In this document: piece by piece, positions 44,966-54,482 of the stretch
How positions within the stretch are numbered: position 1 is the first letter of the stretch
Layout: the number at the start of each line of letters is the position of its first letter
Assembly: GCA_030526665.1 (NCBI GenBank)
Contig: JAUNCI010000001.1
Coordinates: 132,895-196,894, forward strand
Direction of reading: 5' to 3'
DNA from: Eubacteriales bacterium
GTDB lineage: Bacteria; Bacillota; Clostridia; Lachnospirales; Lachnospiraceae
DNA length: 64,000 nucleotides
Program-made: the position numbers and the translations under genes
The notes under the pieces: model-generated
What the model was told of the DNA's origin: nothing
The model's input: the letters and a program-made list of their open reading frames with translations, nothing else
The model's database searches: none

Positions 44966-46188
44966 GAAAAACTGAATTGTTGGTTCCGGCTAGCAGCCTG
45001 GAAGTCCTGAAGATTGCAGTTATATTTGGAGCAGATGCCGTTTATATAGGAGGAGAAGCTTTTGGTCTTCGTGCAAAAGCTAAGAATTTCTCTCACGATG
45101 ATATGGCAGAAGGAATTGCGTTTGCGCACGAACATGGTGTGAAAGTGTATGTTACCGTCAATATTTTGGCGCATAACCAGGATATGGAGGGAGTACGTCA
45201 GTATCTTGCGGAATTAAAAGAATTGAAACCGGATGCATTGCTGATTGCAGACCCGGGAATCTTTACATATGCAAGAGAAATTTGTCCGGAGATTGAATGT
45301 CATATCAGTACACAGGCAAATAACACAAATTACGAAACCTATTTATTCTGGAACCGTCTTGGAGCGACCAGAGTGGTTGCGGCGAGAGAACTTTCTCTTC
45401 AGGAAATTCGTGAAATACGTGAAAAAATTCCGGAAGAAATGGAAATTGAGGCCTTTGTTCATGGGGCAATGTGTATCTCTTATTCCGGAAGATGTCTGTT
45501 GAGTAATTATCTGGTGGGAAGAGATGCCAATCAGGGTGCATGCACACATCCATGCAGATGGAAATACTCTATTGTAGAGGAAACAAGACCAAACGAATAC
45601 ATGCCTGTTTTTGAGAATGAAAGAGGGACATATATTTTTAATTCAAAGGATCTGTGCATGGTAGAGCATATTGATGATCTTATCAGCAGCGGCGTTGACA
45701 GTCTGAAAATCGAAGGCAGAATGAAAACAGCGCTGTACGTAGCAACTGTGGCACGTACATATCGAAAAGCAATTGATGATTATCTGGAGGATCCGGAGAA
45801 ATATAAGAAAAATATGCCATGGTACCTGGAGCAGATTTCAAATTGTACCTATCGTCAGTTTACAACGGGATTCTTCTATGGAAAACCGGATCATGATTCG
45901 CAGATCTATGACAGCAATACGTATATTAAGGAATACACTTATCTGGGATATGTGGAATCGGTAACAGAAGAAGGATATGCACAGATTACCCAGAGAAATA
46001 AATTTGTTGTCGGTGAAGAAATCGAGATTATGAAGCCGGATGGCAGAAATGTATCTGTTACGGTTAAAGCAATTTATGATGAAGAGGGCAATTCTGTTGA
46101 AAGTGCTCCGCATCCACAGCAAAAACTGTATGTGGATCTCGGTGAAGAAGTTCAGGTATATGATATCTTACGCAGAAGTGAAGCATAA
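44962..46188 (+). CDS. trhP: U32 peptidase family protein, probable tRNA hydroxylation factor TrhP
   Basis: This protein of 408 residues has the U32 signature (E-A-F-V-H-G-A-M-C-I-S-Y-S-G-R-C) and further cysteines in G-A-C-T-H-P-C-R-W, which can bind Fe-S. TrhP (YegQ/YrrO) is required for prephenate-dependent 5-hydroxyuridine formation in tRNA. Its ATG overlaps the trmR stop. Bacillus has two U32 genes (yrrN, yrrO) here; only the longer form is present. Confidence 0.88.
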   Translation: MRKTELLVPASSLEVLKIAVIFGADAVYIGGEAFGLRAKAKNFSHDDMAEGIAFAHEHGVKVYVTVNILAHNQDMEGVRQYLAELKELKPDALLIADPGIFTYAREICPEIECHISTQANNTNYETYLFWNRLGATRVVAARELSLQEIREIREKIPEEMEIEAFVHGAMCISYSGRCLLSNYLVGRDANQGACTHPCRWKYSIVEETRPNEYMPVFENERGTYIFNSKDLCMVEHIDDLISSGVDSLKIEGRMKTALYVATVARTYRKAIDDYLEDPEKYKKNMPWYLEQISNCTYRQFTTGFFYGKPDHDSQIYDSNTYIKEYTYLGYVESVTEEGYAQITQRNKFVVGEEIEIMKPDGRNVSVTVKAIYDEEGNSVESAPHPQQKLYVDLGEEVQVYDILRRSEA

Positions 46189-46204
46189 GAGGAAAAAAGA
46201 AAAC

Positions 46205-46237
46205 CAAAGTGTCCGGAAAAATCCGGGCACTTTTTTT
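46205..46237 (+). terminator. Terminator after trhP
   Basis: AAAGTGTCCGGA pairs with TCCGGGCACTTT (one wobble) around AAAA, followed by T residues to 46236. Confidence 0.92.
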
Positions 46238-46362
46238 ATATCCAAGGAAACTGTGTGCGTTCGGATTTCGGACAGCCCCGTTACTTGTATTTTTTTGTAA
46301 AATATGGCAATATAATATATGCAACTATGATGCGTGATTTATGTCTTGGAGGGATTATATAC

Positions 46363-47292
46363 ATGAAAGTATTAAATTTTGGTTCTTTAAATGTAGATTA
46401 TGTCTATCAGATGAGAAGCATCCTGCAGCCGGGGGAAACACAGGCATCCTACAGCAGAAATGTTTACTGCGGCGGAAAGGGACTGAACCAATCAATTGCT
46501 CTGGCAAAAGCAGGAGTACCTGTTTATCACGCAGGGTTAATCGGAGAAGGCGGAGAAATATTACTTGATGCCTGCAAAGAAAGCGGCGTAAATGCCGAAT
46601 ATATAAAAAAAATAGACGGACCATGTGGCCATACGATTATTCAGGTTGATCAAAATGGTCAAAATTGTATTCTTTTGTATGGCGGTGCAAATAGAATGCT
46701 GACAGAAGAATATATAGATGAAGTACTTTCGCATTTTGAAAAAGGGGATATACTTCTTCTACAGAATGAAGTAAACCTTCTGCATCGAATAATTGAGAAA
46801 GCATTTGAAAAGGGGATGAAGATTATTTTAAATCCATCGCCTTTTGACGATGCCTTGGAAAAATGTGATTTGACAAAAATCAACCTGTTTCTTGTAAACG
46901 AAATAGAAGGAAGTCAGATTACAGGTGGAGAAACAAAGCCGGAAGTGATTCTGACAAAGATAAAAGAACTATATCCGGATGCATCCATCGTACTGACACT
47001 GGGGGGAGACGGCTCTGTTTACCAGGATAAGACGGGGATATATCACCAGGGAATCTACAAAGTAAAAGCGGTAGATACCACAGCAGCCGGAGACACGTTT
47101 ACAGGATATTTTATTGCTTCGATTTTAGAAAATATGCCGGTACAGGAAGGGTTAAAACTGGCGGCGAAGGCGTCGGCGATTGCAGTATCCAGACCCGGAG
47201 CTACCGCATCGATTCCGCTTCGCGAAGAAGTTGAAAAAGGGGAGACTTATTTTGGAAAAAAAGATTGCACAGAGACTGAAGGGACAATTTGA
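46363..47292 (+). CDS. rbsK: PfkB-family carbohydrate kinase (ribokinase-like)
   Basis: This protein of 309 residues phosphorylates a sugar, most likely ribose. It has the N-terminal G-S-L-N-V-D-Y-V and G-G-K-G-L-N-Q-S-I-A-L-A-K-A-G signatures and the anion-hole/catalytic T-T-A-A-G-D-T-F-T-G-Y-F near the C-terminus. The start is the ATG at 46363, preceded by TTGGAGGG; upstream in-frame codons have no ribosome site. A TATAAT at 46311-46316 is a likely -10 with a poor -35. Its last 41 bases overlap the next gene. No ribose transporter is adjacent. Confidence 0.85.
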   Translation: MKVLNFGSLNVDYVYQMRSILQPGETQASYSRNVYCGGKGLNQSIALAKAGVPVYHAGLIGEGGEILLDACKESGVNAEYIKKIDGPCGHTIIQVDQNGQNCILLYGGANRMLTEEYIDEVLSHFEKGDILLLQNEVNLLHRIIEKAFEKGMKIILNPSPFDDALEKCDLTKINLFLVNEIEGSQITGGETKPEVILTKIKELYPDASIVLTLGGDGSVYQDKTGIYHQGIYKVKAVDTTAAGDTFTGYFIASILENMPVQEGLKLAAKASAIAVSRPGATASIPLREEVEKGETYFGKKDCTETEGTI

Positions 47293-50200
47293 ATATCAAC
47301 AGCCGGAGCTTTTGTATTCACAGAAAAAACTTCGACAGGTTTTGAAGGCAGACGAAACATATGCCGGTGAAGTATATATAGGGACGGAAGAAAATCGTAA
47401 ACTTCGTGGCTATGTGAAATCAACCAACGTAAGAATTCAGCCTGAAATTGAAAGCTTCACAGGGACAACAGTTAAAATTCCATATACCGTAAATATGAAT
47501 GGATTGACTTCCGGAGAAAATGTAAAAGGATATTTTTGCTTTATTACAAATATCGGAGAGCACAGATTACCTTTTGAGTTTGAAGTAGAACAGGAAGATC
47601 TTTTGAACGAATCCGGTGAAAAAATGACCCTCGAAGAATTTGGCAGACTGGCCAAGGAGAATTTTCGAGAAGCCTATCGTTTGTTTACAAATGATCGATT
47701 TTCGGGAATTCTGGATGAGAAATCTTCGATTGGGTGGACTACATATCTGGGAATGACAAAACAGCCGGTAACTTATCAGCATCTGGAAGAGTATCTGATT
47801 GCTTCCGGATTAAAAAGTGCGGTTTCTATTTCACTTCCGGATGAAAAACTTGAATTTTTTGATATAAAAGACAGCGTACAGGAAAGCTTTGCCGTTAAAA
47901 GAAGCGGATGGGGACATCTGCGTATGGAAGTGGAAACCAAGGGGACTTTTCTGGAGGTTTCAAAACACGTGGTTACGGATGAAGATTTTATCGGAAGTAC
48001 CTACCGGGGAACTTTCATTATTCGAAAAGAAAAACTTGGAAAAGGCAAGCAGTATGGAGAAATCACACTGAGGACACCATACCAGAAATTAAGAATCATC
48101 GTAACTGCATCTACGGAGTCTGATCTGGGAATTAACCGGGTTTTGATGGAGAAAAAATATAAGCTTGCGCTTGTAAAAGATTATCTGGACTATCGTTTGG
48201 GTAAACTTGACAAATCGGCATGGACTTCCAGCGGACAGTTTGAATTGAATCAGTTAAAAGAAACCGGATTTGATTATCCGGAATATCAGTTATATAGAGC
48301 CTATTTGCTGCATTGTCAGGAAAACGATGACGAAGCACGACAAATTCTGACACGCTATATGGACAGACAGTACTCCAAAGATGATCTGGAAATGGCAGGA
48401 TTTTATCTGTATGTTTGTATGGAAACAGGTTTGTACAAAAATAAAGAAAATGCAATTGAGAAAATTCGCGGATTTTTCCGAAGAAAAAATGACAGCTTTA
48501 TTTTGTTTTGGATTTTGCTTCAGAGCGATTCGGCAATGAAAGACTATCCAACAGCTGCATTATTTACAATGGAAGAATTATTTGACAAAGGATGCCGCAG
48601 TCCGCTTCTGTATCAGGAAGCCTGGGCACGCATCAGCAGTGAAATTTCACTGTTTCATAAATTAACACCATTTTGGGTGCAGATTTTTCTGTTTGCAGCG
48701 AAACACGACCTGATTTCCGAAGAACTTGCTATGCGTGCTGCTTATTTATCCGGATACGAAAAAGAATTCAGTGAAAGCACCTATGCATTGCTATGCTATC
48801 TGGCAGATCATTTTTCAACGGATGACATACTGGAAGCAATCTGCAAATATATTACAAAGGGAAATCCGAGAGAAAAAAGACATTTCCGCTGGTTTGCGAA
48901 AGCAATTCAGCTTGGACTTCGTCTAACCGGACTTTATGAAAATTACATCGAGACAATGGATACTTCTTATCAAAAAGAATTGCCAAAGGCATTGCTTTTA
49001 TATTTTACATACAATAATCGTTCTCTGGGCGATTCCAAAAAGGCATTTATCTATGCATGTGTCATTGCCAATAAACAGAAGGATCCTGAAAATTACGAAA
49101 ACTATTATCCGGCAATTAAAAATTTCGCCAATAATAAATTGGCAGAAGGCTGCATGGACGAAAACTATGCGGTGATCTATCAGGATGTTTTTGAAAAAGC
49201 AGAGAATAAAGAAACTGCAGATGCCTTGGCGTCCTGTATGTTTGTGTATCGCCTGTACTGTGAAGATGACAAGATTCGCTCTGTTATCGTACGCCATGGC
49301 CAGATGAGTGATGAGGAAGTTTATCCGTGTGTGCGCGGCGTTGCCTATCCGAGAATATATACGGATGATGCACAAATTCTGTTTCAGGATGAGAAGCAGA
49401 GGCGTTACGTAAAAACGGTTTCCTACAATTCCACAAAACTTATGGATGAACGAAAAATGTATCATTCGGTATTGGAACAGGGGATCTCTGATATCGGTGT
49501 CCTTCTGCATTATGCAGAGCATTCGGTAATTCAAAAAGATAACCTGAAATACTATCTGCAAATTGCACAGAGACCGGAGTTTTCTGATGAATTTCGTTTG
49601 AAAAAGAAAAAAGAAATCCTGAATTATTACCTGAAACAGGATGTGAGCGATGAAGTTGCGGAAGAACTGAAAAGTCTTGATTTGGAATCCTATGCAGGGG
49701 TTGATAAAAACGCATTGATTCAGATTTTGACTAACGCAGAAATGTATGATGAAGCGTTAGATCTTTTGAAAAATTATGGAACAGAGAGTGTACAGACATC
49801 TCTGCTTATGAAAGTTTTAAATAATGCACTGAAAAAGGAAGAGCACGAGGAGGATTCACACCTTGTGGCATTAGCGGCAGGATTACTCCGAAAAGATATC
49901 TATAACAAAAATACATTGCGTTATCTGACTGCGCATGAGACCGGGACAATTGAAGATCTGATCCTGATCTGGAAAAAAGATAATGAAAATGGTATTGATA
50001 CCGCGGCGTTGGAAGAAAAAATTCTGGCTTTGCTGATTTTTACCAACGATTATAGAAAAGACGGTGAAAATGTGTTTGCATCCTATGTGAAGCATATTCA
50101 AAATATTGTCATTGCTTCCGGATATTTGACGCATATTTGTTATGGTATCTTTGTAAAAGAATATCCGATGGATGAGTTTATCAAAAAACAGCTTCTCATT

Positions 50201-50791
50201 GCGTATAATGAGGACTGGAAGGTAGACAAAATTTGCCATTTGACTCTTTTGAAAGTATTGGCAAAGGAAAAAAATCCGGACTGGGAAATCAGTAAAATTC
50301 GCAAGTCACTTCTTGAAGAGTGTGTAAAAGATAAAATGACATTTGCTTTTTTCCGCAAACTGCCAACAAAACTTTTAGAACCATATCAGTTAGATGATAA
50401 AGCATTTGTTGAGTACCATGCGGCTCCGGAAGATAAGGTGACTCTTTATTATGCCTTAGATAATGGGCTGGGAATGCCATTGGAGTACAAAAGCGAACCA
50501 CTTCATAATATGTATGAAGGAATTTGTGTAAAGGCGTTTACACTGTTTTACGGAGAAACTTTGCATTATTATTTTAAAATCAATCATGCCGGCAAGAAAA
50601 AAACAACTTCAGAGCGTGTTTTGACAATGAATCGTTCAGATAGTTCATTGATGAATAAATATCAGATGATCAATCAAATCTTGTCAGCGAGAAGATTAGA
50701 TAAAAAAGAAGAAGCAGTATACAGAATGAGACAGTATCTCAGACAGGAGCAGTATGTCAGAGAAATGTTTCAGATTATCGATGAAAGCTAA
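47252..50791 (+). CDS. Giant Ig-like/alpha-solenoid protein (DUF5717-like), unknown function
   Basis: This protein is ~1179 residues with no signal peptide or membrane segment. I place the start at TTG 47252 (then E-K-K-I-A-Q-R-L-K-G), seven bases after AAAGGGGAG and inside the ribokinase gene. Residues ~30-300 look like two beta-sandwich (Ig-like) domains, the second ending G-E-I-T-L-R-T-P-Y-Q-K-L-R-I-I-V. Residues ~310-1040 are a long helical, TPR-like solenoid, and the last ~120 return to beta-rich sequence. It resembles a Lachnospiraceae family I recall as DUF5717. It is clustered with an actin/Hsp70-like ATPase and a TPR protein, which suggests a cytosolic scaffold. No activity can be assigned. 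Confidence 0.75.
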   Translation: MEKKIAQRLKGQFEYQQPELLYSQKKLRQVLKADETYAGEVYIGTEENRKLRGYVKSTNVRIQPEIESFTGTTVKIPYTVNMNGLTSGENVKGYFCFITNIGEHRLPFEFEVEQEDLLNESGEKMTLEEFGRLAKENFREAYRLFTNDRFSGILDEKSSIGWTTYLGMTKQPVTYQHLEEYLIASGLKSAVSISLPDEKLEFFDIKDSVQESFAVKRSGWGHLRMEVETKGTFLEVSKHVVTDEDFIGSTYRGTFIIRKEKLGKGKQYGEITLRTPYQKLRIIVTASTESDLGINRVLMEKKYKLALVKDYLDYRLGKLDKSAWTSSGQFELNQLKETGFDYPEYQLYRAYLLHCQENDDEARQILTRYMDRQYSKDDLEMAGFYLYVCMETGLYKNKENAIEKIRGFFRRKNDSFILFWILLQSDSAMKDYPTAALFTMEELFDKGCRSPLLYQEAWARISSEISLFHKLTPFWVQIFLFAAKHDLISEELAMRAAYLSGYEKEFSESTYALLCYLADHFSTDDILEAICKYITKGNPREKRHFRWFAKAIQLGLRLTGLYENYIETMDTSYQKELPKALLLYFTYNNRSLGDSKKAFIYACVIANKQKDPENYENYYPAIKNFANNKLAEGCMDENYAVIYQDVFEKAENKETADALASCMFVYRLYCEDDKIRSVIVRHGQMSDEEVYPCVRGVAYPRIYTDDAQILFQDEKQRRYVKTVSYNSTKLMDERKMYHSVLEQGISDIGVLLHYAEHSVIQKDNLKYYLQIAQRPEFSDEFRLKKKKEILNYYLKQDVSDEVAEELKSLDLESYAGVDKNALIQILTNAEMYDEALDLLKNYGTESVQTSLLMKVLNNALKKEEHEEDSHLVALAAGLLRKDIYNKNTLRYLTAHETGTIEDLILIWKKDNENGIDTAALEEKILALLIFTNDYRKDGENVFASYVKHIQNIVIASGYLTHICYGIFVKEYPMDEFIKKQLLIAYNEDWKVDKICHLTLLKVLAKEKNPDWEISKIRKSLLEECVKDKMTFAFFRKLPTKLLEPYQLDDKAFVEYHAAPEDKVTLYYALDNGLGMPLEYKSEPLHNMYEGICVKAFTLFYGETLHYYFKINHAGKKKTTSERVLTMNRSDSSLMNKYQMINQILSARRLDKKEEAVYRMRQYLRQEQYVREMFQIIDES

Positions 50792-50839
50792 TGATGCAGA
50801 ACTAAAAGATTTAGAAGGAAAAGATTAAGGAATTAAGGA

Positions 50840-52087
50840 ATGAACGAAACACGGGATTTGATCATAGGACTTGATTTTGGAAAAGAAAATACACAGATCA
50901 GTTATTTTGATCGTAAAGCAGACGAACCTGTGACGATTTCAGTAAAAGCCGGAAGTATGTTGTTTGAAATGCCGACCTGTCTGTGCAAAAGAATGGATAA
51001 AGGTGATTATTGTGTGGGGCTTGAAGCACAGTATTTTGTCGAAAATAAGGATGCCGAAATGATTGAAGATCTGTACGGTATCATAGAACAGGAAGCACCG
51101 GTCAAGGTTGGCAAGGAGATGATTGCACCATCAGAACTTTTGGCGAATTATCTCAAAGGTGTGCTGAAGTTTCTGGGAGTCCTGGACATTGTAAAAAATA
51201 CCAGATGTATATCCGTTTGTATGCCGTCGCTGGGAAAAATCCAGATTTCCAATTTCAAAAAAGCTTTTGAAAGACTTGGATATCAGGAGAAGCAATATCT
51301 CATTATGGAATATGGAGAAAGCTTTTATCACTATGTGTTTAGTCAGAAACAGGAACTTTGGAATCGAAGTGTTGGATGGTATGAATTCAAAAATGACCAG
51401 GTGACATTTCGAAAACTATCTATTAATCCAACGACAAAACTAACGCTTGTTCGAATGGAAGAGCCGGTTTCGGCACAGCTGAGCACGGAAAAAGAACAGC
51501 GAGATCTGGATTTTGGTGAGTTTGTTGATCGGACTGTGGGTACAGATCTCTACTCCAGCATTCAGATTACAGGTTACGGATTCAGTCGGGAATGGGCTGA
51601 AAAATCAGTTATAAAGCTTTGCTATCAGAAACGAAAAGTATTTTTCGGAAATAACTTGTTTACAAAAGGTGCCTGTGCAGCAGGAAAAGAACGTCTTGAG
51701 GACAGAAGACTCAAAGACTACTGTTATGTGAGCGAAGCGCTGGTTACATCGGAAGTGGGAATGGATATGCGCATTATGGGAGCACCTGCATACTATCCAC
51801 TGCTGAAAGCCGGTGTAAACTGGTATGAGAGCAGAGCACATTGCGAAATGATATTGGATGATGTGAAAGAGCTTGTTTTTGTTGTGACTCCAATGGGGTC
51901 ACCGGATAAAAAATGGATTGCAATGCATTTGGACGGGCTTCCGAAACGTCCAAATAAAACAACCAGAATTTCTCTGGATATGGAATACATCTCTGCAAAA
52001 GAATGCAAGGTAGAAGTTTGTGACCTTGGGTTTGGTGAGTTGTATCCATCCAGCAAAAAAGTCTGGAAAGAAACGGTACAATGGTAA
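50840..52087 (+). CDS. Actin/Hsp70-like ATPase (DUF5716-like), unknown function
   Basis: This protein of 415 residues begins with a phosphate-1-type motif I-I-G-L-D-F-G-K-E-N-T-Q-I-S, as in Hsp70 and actin-like ATPases. Later it contains G-A-C-A-A-G-K and a C-terminal beta-rich end. The middle has I-S-V-C-M-P-S-L-G-K, where an Hsp70-like fold would have its subdomain strand. It lacks the Hsp70 substrate-binding domain. It resembles the family I recall as DUF5716. It lies 48 bases behind the giant protein gene and 12 bases before a TPR gene, so the three probably form one complex. Whether it hydrolyses ATP is untested. Confidence 0.7.
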   Translation: MNETRDLIIGLDFGKENTQISYFDRKADEPVTISVKAGSMLFEMPTCLCKRMDKGDYCVGLEAQYFVENKDAEMIEDLYGIIEQEAPVKVGKEMIAPSELLANYLKGVLKFLGVLDIVKNTRCISVCMPSLGKIQISNFKKAFERLGYQEKQYLIMEYGESFYHYVFSQKQELWNRSVGWYEFKNDQVTFRKLSINPTTKLTLVRMEEPVSAQLSTEKEQRDLDFGEFVDRTVGTDLYSSIQITGYGFSREWAEKSVIKLCYQKRKVFFGNNLFTKGACAAGKERLEDRRLKDYCYVSEALVTSEVGMDMRIMGAPAYYPLLKAGVNWYESRAHCEMILDDVKELVFVVTPMGSPDKKWIAMHLDGLPKRPNKTTRISLDMEYISAKECKVEVCDLGFGELYPSSKKVWKETVQW

Positions 52088-52099
52088 GGAGGTGTTGAT

Positions 52100-52888
52100 A
52101 TGGGATCTTATATTTTATGTCAGGTCAAAAAGGCATCGACGCCGTTTTATATAGAAAATATCAGCACAAATATCTATACGATCGAAGAATTGTGCTACTA
52201 TCTGTACAATAATCTGTACTTGCTTGACCAGACCATTGTAAATGAAGAACTGGCAAATTGGCTGGAGCAGGAATTGGGGCTGGTAAAGCTCGCTGCGAAA
52301 TTAAAGCCGCATTTGGGAAAATTTGCTTCAGAAGAGGATATTTTATATCCGATTTTTAAAGAAATAAATTATTTGACATATGAGGAATTAAAGCAGCTGA
52401 ATGTTAAGCTTTCAAAAATGAATACACAGACAGCAGCCATGAGAGAAAAATGTAAAGCGGATCTTCTGGTTCGAAACGGAATGTATGTGAAAGCGATTCA
52501 GGTATATCGAAAATTACTGGAAAAAAGCGATCTGGATGAAAACGACGAGCAGCTTCCGGAGAAAATCTATCATAACCTGGGATGTGCGTACAGTTATCTG
52601 TTTCAGATGGAAAATGCTCTGGATTGTTTCAAAAAGGAATATGAGATCAGCAAGACAGATGAAGCATTAAAGATGTATCTGATCGCATACAAAACGGTTC
52701 GTACTCCTTTGGAATATGAGAGTCTTCTCAGTGAACTAAAGGTGAGTGAGAACGTGTTATCCGAGATTGAACAGGCTTTGGAACGTTTTGCAAGAATACC
52801 TGAAAAATCCGTCTATTCACAGCATGTAGATGAGGGATTAAGAGAAATCATGAGTAATTATCACAGAAGTACGGGCAGTTACGCTTGA
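52100..52888 (+). CDS. TPR-containing protein, third member of the triad
   Basis: I recognise no named family for this protein of 262 residues. The N-terminus (~1-110) is a helical domain (Y-I-L-C-Q-V-K-K-A, then Y-Y-L-Y-N-N-L-Y-L-L). Residues ~118-200 hold TPR-like pairs (N-G-M-Y-V-K-A-I-Q-V-Y-R-K-L-L; Y-H-N-L-G-C-A-Y-S-Y-L-F-Q-M-E-N-A-L-D-C-F), typical of an adaptor. It follows the ATPase gene by 12 bases, with AAGGAGGTG before the ATG. The purB promoter overlaps its stop codon. Confidence 0.75.
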   Translation: MGSYILCQVKKASTPFYIENISTNIYTIEELCYYLYNNLYLLDQTIVNEELANWLEQELGLVKLAAKLKPHLGKFASEEDILYPIFKEINYLTYEELKQLNVKLSKMNTQTAAMREKCKADLLVRNGMYVKAIQVYRKLLEKSDLDENDEQLPEKIYHNLGCAYSYLFQMENALDCFKKEYEISKTDEALKMYLIAYKTVRTPLEYESLLSELKVSENVLSEIEQALERFARIPEKSVYSQHVDEGLREIMSNYHRSTGSYA

Positions 52889-52913
52889 TTTTGAAGTTGT
52901 CGTGTTATATAAT
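52885..52913 (+). promoter_or_regulatory. Promoter of purB-purA
   Basis: TTGATT (52885-52890) and TATAAT (52908-52913) have a 17-base spacer. The -35 lies across the stop codon of the TPR gene. A ~115-base leader follows; I see no purine riboswitch fold in it. Confidence 0.7.
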
Positions 52914-53027
52914 GCAAGCGTCAAATCAGTAATACGTTGAAATGAGATGCAGCTGATCACGAATGGAGAAAAGCTGCAGAAACCCTGAAACAGTATAGAA
53001 AAACTAAGAATAACAGGAGAGAAAAAG

Positions 53028-54461
53028 ATGAGTACAGACAGATACATTAGTCCATTATCTGAGCGTTATGCAAGCAAAGAAATGCAGTATATTTTTTCAC
53101 CGGATATGAAATTCCGTACATGGAGAAAACTTTGGATCGCACTTGCAGAAACAGAAAAAGAACTGGGTTTAAATATTACACAGGAACAGATCGATGAACT
53201 GAAGGAACATGCGGAAGACATCAACTATGATGTTGCAAAAGAGCGCGAACGTCAGGTTCGTCACGATGTTATGTCTCACGTATATGCATATGGAGTTCAG
53301 TGCCCAAAAGCAAAAGGAATCATCCATCTTGGCGCAACCTCCTGTTATGTAGGTGATAATACAGACGTTATCGTAATGGCAGAAGCTCTGAAATTAGTGC
53401 GCAAAAAACTTGTGAATGTAATTGCTGAACTTGCAAAATTTGCAGATGAGTTTAAGGCACAGCCAACATTGGCATTTACACATTTTCAGCCGGCACAGCC
53501 AACAACAGTAGGAAAACGTGCTACACTTTGGACACAGGAATTTTTGATGGATCTGGAAGATCTGGAATATGTGATCAGTACATTGAAACTTCTTGGTTCA
53601 AAAGGAACAACAGGAACACAGGCAAGCTTTTTGGAATTGTTTGACGGAGATCAGGAGACAATCGATAAGATCGATCCGATGATTGCTGAAAAAATGGGAT
53701 TCAAAGAATGCTTCCCTGTATCCGGACAGACTTATTCTCGTAAATTAGATACACGTGTATTAAATGTACTTGCCGGTATTGCAGCAAGTGCGCATAAAAT
53801 GTCAAATGACATTCGTCTGCTTCAGCATCTGAAAGAAGTGGAAGAACCATTTGAAAAATCACAGATCGGTTCTTCTGCTATGGCATACAAGAGAAATCCA
53901 ATGAGAAGTGAGCGAATTGCATCTCTGTCAAGATATGTCATGATCGATGCGCTGAATCCTGCGATTACATCTGCAACACAGTGGTTCGAGAGAACTCTGG
54001 ATGACTCTGCAAATAAACGTCTGAGTGTACCGGAAGGCTTCCTTGCAATCGATGGAATTCTTGATCTTTGCCTGAATGTTGTTGATGGTCTGGTTGTATA
54101 TCCAAAGGTTATTGAAAAACGTCTGATGTCAGAACTTCCATTTATGGCTACTGAAAATATTATGATGGATGCCGTAAAAGCAGGCGGAGACAGACAGGAA
54201 CTTCATGAACGTATCCGCGAATTGTCTATGGAAGCAGGAAAAAATGTAAAAGTAAACGGTCTTGACAACAATCTTCTTGAACTGATTGCAGCAGATCCTG
54301 CATTCAATCTGACTCTCGAAGAACTTCAGAAGACTATGGATCCTACAAAATACGTTGGACGTGCAAAAGAGCAGACAGAGCGCTTTGTAACAAAGGTTGT
54401 TCAGCCGGTTTTAGATGCACACAAAGAACTGCTTGGTGTAAAAGCAGAAATTAATGTGTAA
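53028..54461 (+). CDS. purB: Adenylosuccinate lyase
   Basis: PurB (477 residues) cleaves SAICAR to AICAR and adenylosuccinate to AMP, each releasing fumarate. The fumarase-superfamily signature S-S-A-M-A-Y-K-R-N-P-M-R-S-E is near residue 285. The catalytic region G-A-T-S-C-Y-V-G-D-N-T-D and the T-H-F-Q-P-A-Q-P-T-T-V-G-K-R segment are present. purA follows 21 bases later, so the two AMP-branch enzymes are co-expressed. Confidence 0.97.
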   Translation: MSTDRYISPLSERYASKEMQYIFSPDMKFRTWRKLWIALAETEKELGLNITQEQIDELKEHAEDINYDVAKERERQVRHDVMSHVYAYGVQCPKAKGIIHLGATSCYVGDNTDVIVMAEALKLVRKKLVNVIAELAKFADEFKAQPTLAFTHFQPAQPTTVGKRATLWTQEFLMDLEDLEYVISTLKLLGSKGTTGTQASFLELFDGDQETIDKIDPMIAEKMGFKECFPVSGQTYSRKLDTRVLNVLAGIAASAHKMSNDIRLLQHLKEVEEPFEKSQIGSSAMAYKRNPMRSERIASLSRYVMIDALNPAITSATQWFERTLDDSANKRLSVPEGFLAIDGILDLCLNVVDGLVVYPKVIEKRLMSELPFMATENIMMDAVKAGGDRQELHERIRELSMEAGKNVKVNGLDNNLLELIAADPAFNLTLEELQKTMDPTKYVGRAKEQTERFVTKVVQPVLDAHKELLGVKAEINV

Positions 54462-54482
54462 TTATCAGAGGAGGAAAGTGTT

